Of a stretch of DNA of 64,000 nt, positions 1 through 11,342 are shown piece by piece. A program made the translations under genes and the position numbers. The notes below the pieces were generated by a model that was not told where the DNA came from, did no database searches, and saw nothing but the letters and a program-made list of their open reading frames with translations. This stretch comes from Adiantum capillus-veneris (taxonomy: Eukaryota; Streptophyta; Polypodiopsida; Polypodiales; Pteridaceae), in assembly GCA_014529385.2 (NCBI GenBank), contig CM043961.1:15331978-15395977 (forward strand). The letters are read 5' to 3'. Numbering within the stretch: position 1 is the stretch's first letter; each line of letters begins with the position of its first letter.

Positions 1-829
1 GAATTTACTAATCAATATCTAATTATTAATTAATTAATAATTAAATATGTATCTGATTAAAGGTTTTACATCATTGATTTTATAATTTTAAAAACTACTT
101 TCTGCATAAGAAAAAATGACTGATATTATTTCTTGAAATTTTAAAGATATGTTTTAGACTAAAATAATACTTTTAGGCAGAATTAAATAGAAATTACACT
201 AGAATTAGGTCATTTTAGGGGTTTTTGTTTTTGCGAGCTTTTAGTTTCGAGCTTTTACAATTGGAACTGTTTTTTTGAGCTTTTGAACCCTGATTTTACA
301 CTAATGATGTCTTTAAGTATCATTGTGTAGAAAAAAAACTCAAAACCTCAGAGTAAAATCCTTCAACTACCAAACACTATGTAGAAATATGGAAGCACAA
401 CAATGCTTATGCAAAATGAAACTTTACAAAAAGCACCATTTGTATGTGTTTTTGAGCTTGTACATAAAACAAGATTCCAAATTTTTTTGCCAGAGTCTCC
501 TTTGGATGGAGAAATCTTCTTTAAAAAATTTGTATACCCTTTCTTGGGGTCCCACATGGGATTTCCTTCACATAAACTCTTACTTCCACTACTTAAATGA
601 TTTTGTTATCTCACAAAAATCCACACACAAGCCAATGGTGTAAGCATAATACAACTACATAGGAAAGCACAATCAAAGTCATCTCCACATCATATGGCCA
701 TCATGTACCAAGCAAACACAAAAGAAACATCCAAATGAAATGTATGGAGCATACCAAAATGCCATGTCAATGTCATATGGCTACCATGTACATCAAAATA
801 AATCAAAACATCAAGATGTGTACTGTTAG
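1..829. other. AT-rich non-coding flank
   Basis: No supported gene. The stretch is AT-rich with scattered stops in all frames. Positions about 488-570 carry one copy of a short dispersed repeat (AGTCTCCTTT followed by a GGGATTT-type motif) that recurs near 4983 and 16532. It lies downstream of the last recognisable methyltransferase exon on the minus strand and may be that gene's 3' region. Confidence 0.5.
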
Positions 830-1500
830 AATAATGTTTCCCCAATCAAGTGTGCATCTGCAATCAACATTTAACAGGTCCACATGCAATGTCGGTTAAA
901 CATCTTTCATAGAGCACATCATCTAGCTCTAGACACATGCAATGCCTCATATCTTCCGCAGAAGCTCAATCCAAACCACCACACCCCGGAAACAAGTCCA
1001 AAACATAGTCCTGAGGCTCAGTAAATGTTGCTAGCAACCACCTAACCATATGAAAAGTAAATTAGTAACATAATGCAAACACATATATACCATAACATTC
1101 ACTATTATCATAATTTAGACTAATCTTACCAAAAGAACAAAGATGACCACTCTGCCCCGCCTCTAAGAATGACACCATCCATCTCAATGGAGAAGACTAC
1201 ATCATCTATCATGAAGCTACAATCTGCTGGAAACAATCTTTCAACAATTTTTTCCCCTATCTCTCTATCATAGTGTGGCACAGGATGGCCAATACGATAC
1301 CAAAGACACATGGTAAGATCAAGTACTTGCATAAATAAATAAGTCAAAGAATGAATGTCATAGCTATAAAGTTTTTAGCTAGGACATACAACTATGAAAC
1401 TAAGTTTGTTATCTCATTGCCTCTCTAGTGAATGGATGCCGATATTCTTTCTTGTTACACATGAGGGTCCATGTACGTAACAACACAAGTCCTACCCTAG

Positions 1501-1505
1501 TAGCA
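1501..1505. repeat. Target-site duplication, left copy (TAGCA)
   Basis: TAGCA abuts the left LTR and is repeated exactly at 3663-3667 after the right LTR. Removing one copy and the element restores an open reading frame of the minus-strand methyltransferase exon, so this is a real 5-bp insertion duplication. Confidence 0.88.
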
Positions 1506-2008
1506 TATAAGGGGTATGAGCCTCCCAAAAACGGCTACGGGAGTGGACCCCCCACCTAGACACGCTAGCCTCACTCCACGCACTCGTACACCGTGAGGGC
1601 TCCGCGCAAGGTTCCCCAGGGCACGCTATGACCCTCCGTGAGTGCGGGGGAGCTTGAGGCTACGTGGGGCTAGGGACCCGGAACGCAAGACCCTCGGAAC
1701 ACACCACGGCCGCCGACCCACGGAACGCAACGCGACCCGAGCCGGTCCCGTCCGAGCCGGGCCTTTTGGAAGACAAACGCACCTTGACCCGAGCCGGTCC
1801 TGTCCGAGCCGGGCCCCTTGAAGGCAAACCACCCACTTGACCCGAGCCGGGCCTCTTGAAGGCAAACCCCCCCACTTGACCCGAGCCGGTCCCGTCCGAG
1901 CCGGGCGTCCTGAAGGCAAAACCCCACTTGACCCGAGCCGGGCCCTTTGAAGGCAAACGCGCCCACCACGCACCTCCACATGACGCGCCCAACCCCCGGG
2001 CCGTCACA
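1506..2008 (+). repeat. 5' LTR of the small LTR element
   Basis: This is a direct repeat of 3160-3662. The 3' half (about 1735-1965) is a minisatellite of about 45-55 bp whose units contain GAGCCGGGCC and TTGAAGGCAAAC. The copies have the same length, but a ~16-bp GGTCCCGTCCGAGCC-type segment is present in different units of each LTR. Confidence 0.88.
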
Positions 2009-2395
2009 CTTGGTATCAGAGCCCCGTTTCCGTGACGCGCCCAACCCCCGGGCCGTCACACTTGGTATCAGAGCCTCGTTTCCGTGACGCGCCCAACCCT
2101 CGGGCCGTCACACTTGGTATCAGAGCCCCGTTTCCATGACGCGCCCAACCCCTGGGCCGTCACACTTGGTATCAGAGCCACTTCTCCGTGACGCGCCCAA
2201 CCCCCGGGCCGTCACACTAGCCCCTCTCCCGTGACGCGCCCAACCCTCGGGCCGTCACACTACCCTGTCCCGTGACGCGCCCAACCCCCGAGCCGTCACA
2301 CTACCCTGTCCCGTGACGTGCCCAACCCCCGGGCCGTCACACTACCTTTTCCCGTGACGCGCCCAACCCCCGGGCCGTCACACTTGGTACCACTA
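1981..2395 (+). repeat. Tandem array of the LTR-end/primer-binding-site junction
   Basis: About nine units of 40-52 bp contain GACGCGCCCAACCCCCGGGC and GTCACA (the last bases of the LTR). The first four also carry the primer site TGGTATCAGAGC at 2011, 2063, 2115 and 2167, exactly 52 bp apart. Later units lose the primer site and shorten to about 41 bp. The final unit ends in a partial CTTGGTACCA. The unit core is itself a near-palindrome (TGACG...CGTCA). Confidence 0.9.
2011..2022 (+). promoter_or_regulatory. Primer-binding site (tRNA-iMet type)
   Basis: TGGTATCAGAGC is the standard plant retrotransposon primer site complementary to the 3' end of initiator tRNA-Met. It starts two bases after the LTR's terminal CA. 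Confidence 0.88.
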
Positions 2396-3159
2396 CTGCA
2401 GACACAAAGGAAAGATGCGAGCCAGACAGGGCTCTTTATATCAAAATCAAAAAGAGAAAAACGCGATGGACTAACTCAACTTAATTCATCGCGCCCGGCC
2501 ACTTTTTTGGCCTATGTTGAGCTGAAGACCCATTGAAGTCTACAAGAGACCAAAAGGGCACCAAGCTAGCCTTCCAAATGAAGTCCACACAGGGACCAAT
2601 TGGGATCAGTTTGACGATTGAAGAATCAGCCAAATCCTTCATGGTGTCATCACGACCAAAGCTACTTCAACCTAAAGACTGAATCTAACCAAGTAACCTT
2701 ACCGGATTCAAGATTCAGCGATTGGAAACCAAAGCTCGTGTTAGCCTAAGTCTACAACGCGCGTCAAAATGACGGTAAGTTTCCTTGCAACTTCGCAAGG
2801 GCTGCATTGCGACGGACTTTCCTTCACATTCGGCTTTCAAAGAAGTCTCCGCGCGGGCCAACGCAGCAGGTGGCTCCGCGCACACGGGGTTACCTTTTGG
2901 GGAATGCTCAAGTATGGGGAATTCTACTTGGGTATTCAAAGCATACATTTTTCAGCCTTCTGCCAAAACCCACAAAAATACACACACTTTATTCCAAAAA
3001 CTCCAAAAACAAAGCATGCTATCTACTTGCATTTTCGGGTACAGTTTTCACGCACTTTGCACTATATGCACCCCTTAGACCTTTGGCCCATGCATAGCCA
3101 AGCTCTCTTTTTCCCCTTCGTTCGACGAGGACGTCGAACTTTCTTCAACCGGGGGTGTA
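2396..3159 (+). other. Interior of the small LTR element, non-coding
   Basis: This holds short open frames only; none resembles gag or pol. It ends in a G-rich tract (GGGGGTG, 3151-3157) that serves as the polypurine tract before the 3' LTR. Confidence 0.65.
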
Positions 3160-3662
3160 TATAAGGGGTATGAGCCTCCTGAAAACGGCCACGGGAGGGG
3201 ACCCCCCACCTAGACACGCTAGCCTCACTCCACGCACTCGTGCACCGTGGGGGCTCCGCGCAAGGTTCCCCAGGGCACGCTATGACCCTCCGTGAGTGCG
3301 GGGGAGCTTGAGGCTACGTGGGGCTAGGGTCCCGGAACGCAAGACCCTCGGAACACACCACGGCCGCCGACCCACGGAACGCAACGCGACCCGAGCCGGG
3401 CCTTTTGGAAGACAAACGCACCTTGACCCGAGCCGGTCCCATCCGAGCCGGGCCCCTTGAAGGCAAACCACCCACTTGACCCGAGCCGGTCCCGCCCGAG
3501 CCGGGCCTCTTGAAGGCAAACCCCCCCACTTGACCCGAGCCGGTCCCGTTCGAGCCGGGCGTCCTGAAGGCAAAACCCCACTTGACTCGAGCCGGGCCCT
3601 TTGAAGGAAAATGCGCCCACCACGCACCTCCACATGACGCGCCCAACCCCCGGGCCGTCACA
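3160..3662 (+). repeat. 3' LTR of the small LTR element
   Basis: Near-identical direct repeat of 1506-2008, ending GGCCGTCACA and followed at once by the second TAGCA duplication (3663-3667). Confidence 0.88.
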
Positions 3663-3667
3663 TAGCA
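3663..3667. repeat. Target-site duplication, right copy (TAGCA)
   Basis: Exact repeat of 1501-1505, bordering the right LTR. Confidence 0.88.
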
Positions 3668-6600
3668 TCTGCAATAATATCTCCAATATGCTCGGCCATG
3701 CACATGGTGACTAAAAACCCCTCATCTGCCAAAAATTCACGAGCCACATCCATGCACCTTGTCACTAGACCCCTGGAAAATGTGTTCCACTTGGGAACAC
3801 TCATGCCCTCTACAAAAGTGAATGATGTTATGTAAGCATACAAACATAGCTAGTTGTAGGTATTACCCCAAAGAAAATCTACTTACCCAATGGAATTGGT
3901 CATAGACCATCCATAAGTAAACTTGTAGGAAAATCCGCAAAGATAACCCTAGCCACCTCACGACAAGCCACACTATCTCTACTATATAAATTGGTATTTT
4001 GTGTCGCAAAAAATTGTTGATGCTACAAGAAAATTAAACATGAATCATGATCAAAATTATAGAACAATGCAAGAAGAAAATGAAAATAAGTAAGCATTAT
4101 GGAAATCCACCTATCAAGGGCAAACTTATCAATTTGTGATATATCCACAAGCAAAACATCTACAATGGTTTATTAATGGAACCCTACAAGAATTATCCAA
4201 ATTAGCTTTGAATTAGGGAATATGAAAGATATATTTGCTAACAATTTTATTAAGCTTACCAACAGATCATGTGATCGTCCTTCTCTCCCAAGCCTCTCGT
4301 TGAATTGAGGACTCTGCAAAAAATGAAGTAGTGTGCACCAATGGCGATGTAGTGGGCACATTAAAAGAGGGTGTCATATAATGGGGTATAGTGGTTGCCA
4401 AAGAGGACATGCTGAGCTCCGTAGATGACACAATGGGAGGCATCGAAGAGGGAGTAGATAATCTTGATGTACTTGGTGGCTCCATGGTCCCTTTACCCTT
4501 CTTGAATACATTTCTTGCTAGTGGAGTACATTGAGAGCCACTCTCAATGGTGTTTTGAGTAACTCCATGTGAAACGGGAGGGAGAGACCTTCTTTTAACA
4601 ACCATACAACACAATATCACAAAAATTAGCAATGAAGTAAGACATTCATTCTCCATAGAAAAGAGATACAAGTGTAGAGGTACTTACTCACCCATAATTC
4701 AAACTCTTGCTTTGGAATAACTCCTAGTGGATAATCCAACCACCAAGGACAAACATTGGCTTCCCATGTTGTCAAATTCCTTTCAATCAGAAAGGGGGAG
4801 AACATTGTATTCTCATCACGCACATTAATCCACTCTCTAGTGAATAATGGGGCTTCATTCAATTCATGCATCTCAACGCATTGTATAACCCATCTACAAA
4901 ATTTTAGGGCATCATCCACTTTGAAAAGCACATACACACAATAGTATAACAATTGACACGTAACCAAAAAAAAAAACTCAAGAGTCTCCTTTATATGGAG
5001 TACACTTTTTCAAAATAAACCATAAGCCGTGTCTTGGGCTCCCACAAGGGATTTAAGTGTTTTCAACACTGGCATTACATATGCCCATATTGTCAAAAAT
5101 ACCATCCACCCTATATTGGGCTTCCATAGGGAATTTAAGGATTTTTTGTAAACAGAAAATGATATGTCACCAATTTCAATACGACCCATTGTCACCTAAC
5201 TATGATGAACAAATGAAATTCTCTTATGTTGCAAAGAGTGCAAGTTGAAGATGCAAACCTGTAAATCACTCTCTTAGTCGACAACACAAGCTCCGACATC
5301 TTCTCACCAGAGTTGGAAGATTTCACCACATCCATTAGAAAAATAAAAGCATGCACAAATAGTAACAATTAAAAAACATACTCAACTTGATCTTGTGTAA
5401 ATTAAAACATGTCTATATTCTATTAAAAACAATGGTCAAATATCTACTGCAAAATATGATTTTTCATGCTCATCTTGTAGAATAGATCAATAGAATTTGG
5501 AAGTGGTGGACCTTCTACTTGCAGCCTTTCAATCATAATGTAGCTTCCCCATGCAAGTGAGCCCAATAAGTCTCCTATTTCATGTAGCTTCTAAAAAGCT
5601 TGTAATCACCAAAATGAAGATATTGTGGATCCTTAAACTTGGTGAGGCTCATTAGGTGCAAAATTATCTTCTTTCTACGAGAGAAAAAAAAACAACATAT
5701 CACACAACCATATAGCAAATCAAAATGCTCAAACACAATTTAAAATGAGAAACTAATAGCTACAATACCTCTCATAAGTGATTTTAGAGCTTGTCAAACA
5801 ATAGAGCTTATCTCTAGTGATTCCTAGTTCATCCCATTTAATGCTAAAAAGCAACTTGAAGAACTCATCACCATTAAGAGGGTTGGCGATTCATAGGTAC
5901 TTGTAGCCCCTATCTTTCAACCGTTCCTCTTCTACGTTTGTGGCCTTTTCAAGTTTCTTCTTCTTCTCAACATCATTTAGTCCAAGAGCATCTAATTTTT
6001 CTCTTTCTTTGGACATAAATGCAGTGACTCATCCTAATACAAAACACTGTGTTAAAACCACAATAAAATCTAGCAGTAATTATCAATTATGTAGAGTAGT
6101 TATCACCTTCCACACTAGTTGCAATATCAATCCACATGGAGTATTGTACGATGGTGATGCACTATGGTAATACTGTGCCTCAATCGGCATCTCCCCTCTA
6201 GCCCATTCTCATATCGGGTGTCAATTTTTGAAGGATAGACTCTTTATTTTCCATGCCAAATCTTTGAAACATATACACTTCATGAGTGATGTTTGGCATG
6301 ACATGTGCCCTAGAAATGTTGCAGCAAAATATTAAACAATAGTAAAACACAAGCATTGTTAGCAAAAAAAACAGATAGTCAACATGCAATTAGAAACTTA
6401 CGCATTGGAAGTGTCAAGTGCAAGAAGCAACTTTACTTCTTTTTCTCTAGACAACTCAAGGAATTGGCAACAAACACTAACATGGTATTGAACATTGTCC
6501 GAATACTCTATCACAAAAACAATAATCGCAATTTATGTAAACGAAGGTTTATAACAAAAAAGTGAAAAAGGCAAAAGGTCTCACTTTCTTTGATTCTTTT

Positions 6601-6890
6601 CCACCATGTTTTAAGCTGGTGGTTTCCATCCCACACAAAAAAAATCTTTCCTTTGAGCTCCTGCCACTCTCTACCAAGTGATTTCTCAAACTCAACATTT
6701 CTTTCCCGCCAAAGTGGTTCCCATTCCTCCATATCCACCGTGGTCACGAGAATGGTATCTCCTCTAGAATCCCCGCATTAGGAAAAATATGGACTCTCCT
6801 TGGGCCTTTTTGATTAGTGAAGGCTTAAGGGAGAACCAATGAGAAGGCTCTTGGGATATCACCTAGAGGGGGAGGAATGGTAGGGGTGCA

Positions 6891-7449
6891 GCCTAATTGT
6901 CTCCCTCTTCAATGCTTGGTTTTTAGAGAGGGATGGGAGGTAGGCTGGGGGGGGGGGGGTTAAATAGGAGGAGAGAGGTGTCATAAAAGAGGGAGGGACC
7001 CCCCCAAAAAAAACGCGCATGCTTAAAAACCCTAAAAATTGAAAATTTTTTAAAAGTTCCAAAGTTGACCCATTTGCCTCCAAAACTGCCCCAAAACATA
7101 AACTAACTTTAAAAAGTCAATTTTTTCCCCCAAAATCCACTTTTCTCTCTCTCTCTCCCACACTCTCCCTCCTCCCATTCTCTCTCTACAGTCAAGGTAG
7201 CCATTGCCAAAAGCTTTCCACCACTCACTTCCTCTCTCTCCATAGCTCCCCCTTCTCTCACACCTCCATCAACCCTCTACAGTCCCACACTCCATAGCCC
7301 ACAGCTCCACTATCCTCTCTACCTCTCACTCCTCCCCTCTTTCTCGATCTCCACTGTCAAAGCCACCATAGCCACCATAGGCAGCTCACCTCACCCTCCC
7401 CTCAGTACTCAACTCTTTCAAATCCCTTCCTAAGCCCAACTTCCCAAGC
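6891..7449. promoter_or_regulatory. Divergent promoter region
   Basis: This interval separates the minus-strand methyltransferase gene from the plus-strand ubiquitin-like gene. It holds a TATTTAA box about 6958-6964 (minus reading), a G/C homopolymer at 6949-6958, and a long CT-rich tract (7145-7440) that would be the pyrimidine-rich 5' leader of the plus-strand gene. A shared bidirectional promoter is inferred from geometry only. Confidence 0.4.
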
Positions 7450-8774
7450 ATGTCCACACATAGACGGCCCAAACCAGAGATAGAGGAGATTGTGTTGCAC
7501 AACACAAAAGACTCAGAGGGGGTATGGATCCCACAAGTATTCAAGAAGGGTGCATGGATCTACATGCAACCGTCACGTGCTGGACCTCATCGCGTACGGT
7601 GTCGAGATGTATTGGAACGTCATTGGAAGGGCCGGCTATTGGCATTCAAAGAAACAAAGTCCGGAATGGTGGCCATCCTACAACATGTCTACAGTGCAGC
7701 TGAGCTCCACCTCAAGAGAGCTTCAACTCAATTTGCACCTCATTGTAAGTTTTCATGGTTTAGCTATCCCATGCATATGTCATGTTTACGTTTATGTGAT
7801 CATTATGTTTAACTAAGGGCATTTGTAAAGATGTTTTTCCATCCAGCTTAGTTGAGGAGCAGCCGCTTGAGTGCCTCTCAGGCACGTTCATGGTTGTGCA
7901 TGCTCACATTGGGGAGCTTATGTTTCCTAATGTTTCATCGAAAAAACTTACCGAGCAGCGAATATTCATGTACTCCCACAAGTACGTGGTGCCGAAGTCA
8001 AGCCAAAGCTATGGTAGGTTAGAAGCCGTGGAGACACCCTCATTGCAGAGTGCAGAATGGCCAACTCTAGACCATTGGGCTTTGCTTTCTTTCAAGCGCA
8101 AGGTGCTGCAAGATTTCCAAGGGTCCCTAAAGTTTGGTAAGGCAACTAGATCGGTGGGTCTCAATTGGCATTGTCCCATTCATTTGTTTGTGCATGCATT
8201 CCGCTCTCTGCCGATTGTAGAAACACCAACAATGTTTGTTTGCAAAGAAGTTGACATAGATGCAATGGACACCATTCTAGGTGTCAATTGGGGCTATGTT
8301 GACGGTTTGCATGATGGTGACCATTATAAGTGCAATGTGTCCCCCACACAGCTTTGCCTTCGGTATTTGAAAGCAAGGTGCACCTTGTATGCACGGTTTA
8401 GCTATGAGAGGTGGATGCACAAACGTGGCAAATGGATACCCTTGCAGCTAAAAGCCGAAGAGATTCAATCCTTTGAAATTCGTGTCCGCATGCCCAATAA
8501 CGAGGTGGAGGTGGTTGCAGTGAATCCGCATTGGACTCTTGCCAATCTTCGGGAACACTTTGTCATAATGGGATTCGAGGATGTCGGTAATGCAAGTTTC
8601 AAACTAGAACAACGCAAGGTCTGCTTTGTGCTTGCTTAGCTACCTTTTCTTATTTTTTGTGGGTTTTTGCATTTTGATTGGCCATTTTTGGTTGTATAGA
8701 TTGGAAGGCGGATGGAGGCCACTATGCTTGTTTACAAAGATTGGGCTAGAGACGAAATCATCTTGTCTAAGTGA
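7450..8774 (+). CDS. Spliced gene with ubiquitin-like C-terminal domain (element E)
   Basis: Three exons fit GT-AG borders with consistent phase: 7450-7744, 7852-8618 and 8700-8774, giving about 378 residues and no internal stop. The N-terminal 280 residues are unrecognised. The last ~90 residues (from FEIRVRMPNNEVEVVAVNPH through LANLREHF to LVYKDWARDEIILSK) have the strand-strand-helix-strand pattern and spacing of a ubiquitin-like beta-grasp fold. There is no terminal diglycine, so a conjugatable modifier is unlikely; an adaptor role is possible. The start ATG lies just after the CT-rich leader. It is the best preserved gene in the window. Its neighbours (methyltransferase, H3, transposase) suggest transposon cargo. 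The fold call rests on pattern recognition only. Confidence 0.55.
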
Positions 8775-8930
8775 ATTGGCTTGTAACTTTAATCGTTTAT
8801 ATATTGGATATTTTATTAAAGATTTTGAAAATTTTTAAGGTGTTGTACTTGATTTTGTACTTGAGTTTTAAGGTGGTGTAGATTTATTTTTTAAATGCAT
8901 ATTTTTTATTTTTTTCGAGATGGAATATGT

Positions 8931-8940
8931 CTATATAAGG
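8931..8940 (+). promoter_or_regulatory. TATA box of the 9020 gene
   Basis: CTATATAAGG lies about 80 bp upstream of the ATG at 9020 and is followed by a short CT/CA-rich leader. Its position fits a plant core promoter and shows that the next gene is a separate transcription unit. Confidence 0.6.
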
Positions 8941-9019
8941 AGGACCACCTCCTCATTTCACCATTTTCATCTCACCATTGCAGAGAGACCTAGCATACCC
9001 AATCACGCAAAGAGAAGAA

Positions 9020-10581
9020 ATGGTTGCTACTAGTGCTTTAGATGCGTTCCTTACTGAGATTGGGCATGCAAATCGCTCTGAGCTTCAAGCATTTTTCACA
9101 ACCCAACCCGATTTGGAAACCACCTTGACCCTCCACTCTCAATCTCTTGAGCACATTACTTCATACATTTCCACGTGCATGGGGAGATTCATTGTTGAGT
9201 TACCAAACCGGCCAGGGAAATGGGTCCCTGAAGGCCTTCTCCACCACATCTACCAAGGGGACAGGCTATTTCATCAGCAGCTTGCACGCTTTGCCACCAT
9301 AGCACAACCCGCCGAACAATATGTTCGTCTTGAAGCTGTGGATGTGCGAGCAATGCATAAGGGAAGGATCGGAAACACTTTTTTCTCTCTTTAGGCCATA
9401 ATGATCTTCCTCCTTCACGAGTGCCCAACAGGCCCTGACGTAGTGCTACCTCACTTGCAGATCGGCGGGGTATTGGCTGATGTGAAGGACCCCAAGCCCG
9501 CGGCCGTTGACTCATCCGCAGAGGAGAGGACGCTTGCCTTGACCTACCCTGTAGGGATTCAAGGCCTCTTGGAGGCCTCTCCATCAGTCGGTTCATCCTC
9601 CAGACCGCCAGAAGGAACCACCACTCGGGATGCCATCCCTGAGGTAGAGATTACCCGCTTCTCCTCCATTGTGGTGGGTGGGGAGGAGTTTGTGTTTATG
9701 CACAATCTGGAGAAATCCTTTGAGCTTCGCATGGATGAGTGTTTCGCCATCCTCGATGCCCATGGAAAGTTTGATCTCGATACCACCACCTCCCATGACG
9801 ATGATCTCCTACTGCCCATGGGGAATACTTTGGCGGACACAGTGGCGATCGCACAAGCCGAGGTGGCAGCGGCCGAGCAGGCCAAGGTCTTTGAGGAGGA
9901 GTTTGTGGCCATGCAAGCCATGTGTTTGGCTAAACGCGCAAGAGTGGATTCACCACCACCTGCTGCAACACCTGTTTTTCTTGATCCAAAGGGGAAGTCA
10001 AGCATGGATCTTTACTTGCACCCGGATGCCGATGAGGAGGATCGTAGACAAGAGGTATAGATGCTCACTTACATTTGATTGTTACAAATGATTTTGTTAA
10101 TGTTATATGATAATTCTGTTCCATATCTCAGAAAACCTATGTTCTGCAGGATGTTCTGGAGGTTGACGCCTGGGCGCAATGGTCAGGGGGGAGGAGGACA
10201 CCGTTCGGACCTCAAGCGGCACTTTCTCACTACCTTGGCACACTTCCCACTAGTGTCATGGTGTTTGTCCATGACGACTACTCTCCCAATGGTCGCTACA
10301 ACATTTTTGCTCTCCGTTCACTCTCCAAGGCATTGTGTTTAACAACACTTGCCCAAACGGCCAACCTTGTAGTGCTTGTAAAGAAAGATTTTGCAATATC
10401 CACTTTCAATGTATATTTTCGTGGGCGCCTTATTGCCCATGTCGGCATGAACCAAGCTATAGGGGTTAATGACACCCAAGAAATCAAAACCACTTTACTT
10501 AACAGGGAGCCACCCCAAAAGGCCAAGCGCCAGAAAATTGTAATTAGAAAGATCCTAAAGCAAAAGCCGGATATCATGTAA
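9020..10581 (+). CDS. Unknown protein gene, element E cargo
   Basis: The gene starts at ATG 9020 (MVATSALDAF) after a TATA box. The frame is open to an in-frame TAG at 9392-9394, which directly follows a pyrimidine-rich tract ending CTTTAG. It is either a real acceptor (exon from 9395, donor not identified) or a point stop. The frame then runs to 10054, a GT-AG intron spans 10055-10149, and the last exon (10150-10581) stays in phase to TAA. The middle has an alanine/glutamate-rich probable coiled coil (about 9840-9930). The C-terminus, starting VMVFVHDDYSPNGRYNIFAL, is a compact domain ending in a basic tail (KAKRQKIVIRKILKQK). I do not recognise the family. It is convergent with the H3 gene. 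Confidence 0.5.
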
Positions 10582-10818
10582 AGCATTGATTTCTTTAATG
10601 AAACTACTTTTTGCTGTCTATGACTCTCTTTTTTGCAAGGTTTTGAATTTCTTATATGTTGGGCTTCCATTGTGTATGAGAAGCACCATAATTTCTCCTA
10701 TGACTACTAAAGGGTATGGCAGGCATTAAAATTTAAAAAATGCATACTTTGTTATATCTAGGCTTCCAAAGTTATGTATGTGCCTAGTAAAGGGCTTGGA
10801 AGTCCCTAAAATATGCTG

Positions 10819-10883
10819 CCACAAGGGCGCGCATTGGGGCTTTCCATCAGTTAATGAACTGTGCAAATGCGCGCCCTTTGTGG
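10819..10883. repeat. Hairpin 1, 17/18-nt arms, 30-nt loop
   Basis: CCACAAGGGCGCGCATT (10819-10835) pairs with AATGCGCGCCCTTTGTGG (10866-10883) with one bulged base. The loop is 30 nt. The arm sequence recurs in hairpin 2. Confidence 0.8.
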
Positions 10884-10980
10884 TAGATGAAATTGGACAC
10901 ATCTAAGAGAATACCCAGGTACAAAACAGAGTGACAAGACATTAATACCCAGTTGCAAAAGAGAAAGACATGGATACCCA

Positions 10981-11209
10981 GGTAACCTTAAGCCCATCTT
11001 GCCCCAGATACCTAAAGTTGTATCAACAAACCACAAGAGTAAACTATGGCAATATCTAAGCCCTTTTTGGAGTATAGGAGCATACCCAATTACAAAACAG
11101 AGTGACCAGGTAACCTTAAGCCCATCTTGCCCCAGATACCTAAAGTTGTATTAACAAACCACAAGAGTAAACTTTGTGGCAATATCTAAGCCCTTTTTGG
11201 AGTATAGGA
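10981..11209. repeat. Direct duplication of ~100 bp
   Basis: Copies 10981-11079 and 11109-11209 run from GGTAACCTTAAGCCCATC to TTTTTGGAGTATAGGA, with few differences and a small insertion. Each is preceded by an ACAAAACAGAGTGAC motif. Confidence 0.8.
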
Positions 11210-11342
11210 CTGACATGGACTAAGGGGGGATGATTGCCAGCAGCATCTATGCTAATTGAAGCATTGAAGCAAACAAAACATACTTATTGCTTGTCAAAAT
11301 TGTCTGGAAACCACTGGAAAGTGTCTGGAAAGCACTAGGAAA

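Larger units (their letters stand above)
1506..3662 (+). mobile_element. Small non-autonomous LTR retrotransposon (TRIM/LARD-like), complete
   Basis: The element is 2,157 bp: two 503-bp LTRs (1506-2008, 3160-3662), a tRNA-Met-type primer site two bases after the 5' LTR, about 765 bp of unique interior, and a G-rich tract (GGGGGTG) before the 3' LTR. It has no gag or pol reading frame and so must have been mobilised in trans. The LTRs end in CA, but the left end reads TATAAGG rather than TG. It sits in an exon of the minus-strand methyltransferase gene with a perfect TAGCA duplication. Long minus-strand open frames over the LTRs come from GC-rich tandem repeats and are not genes. Confidence 0.87.
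830..6890 (-). pseudogene. ParB-like / beta-class DNA amino-methyltransferase gene, multi-exon, disrupted
   Basis: I reconstructed exons from GT-AG borders: about 6870-6585 (degraded), 6507-6402, 6309-6107, 6033-5769, 5674-~5466, ~4920-4692, ~4600-4261, ~4022-3885, ~3803-3668 continuing at 1500-~1425, ~1339-1133 and ~1058-830. The first exon encodes FFVWDGNHQLKTWW, resembling the DGNHR signature of ParB-like domains. A later exon has WWLDYPLGV, a possible degraded DPPYG catalytic motif IV. Then comes an MDVAREFLADEGFLVTM segment, and finally DYVLDLFPGCGG with ELDD, which matches SAM-binding motifs I and II. Motif I C-terminal of motif IV is the beta-class order of N6-adenine/N4-cytosine methyltransferases. 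Lesions include in-frame stops in several exons, a frameshift near 6200 and an LTR element inside one exon. The ParB assignment is weaker than the methyltransferase. It is divergent to the gene at 7450. Confidence 0.62.

Noticed and set aside
323-643. 106-codon plus-strand frame
   Set aside because: Overlaps another open frame and a dispersed repeat; composition is random AT-rich.
1626-2059. Three long overlapping minus-strand reading frames, repeated at 3280-3703
   Set aside because: They are GC-rich translations of the LTR minisatellite (open in all three frames, Arg/Gly/Pro repeats) and recur only because the LTRs are duplicates.
1981-2395. CRISPR-like regular repeat array
   Set aside because: The units are tandem with no unique spacers and contain LTR-end and primer-site sequence.
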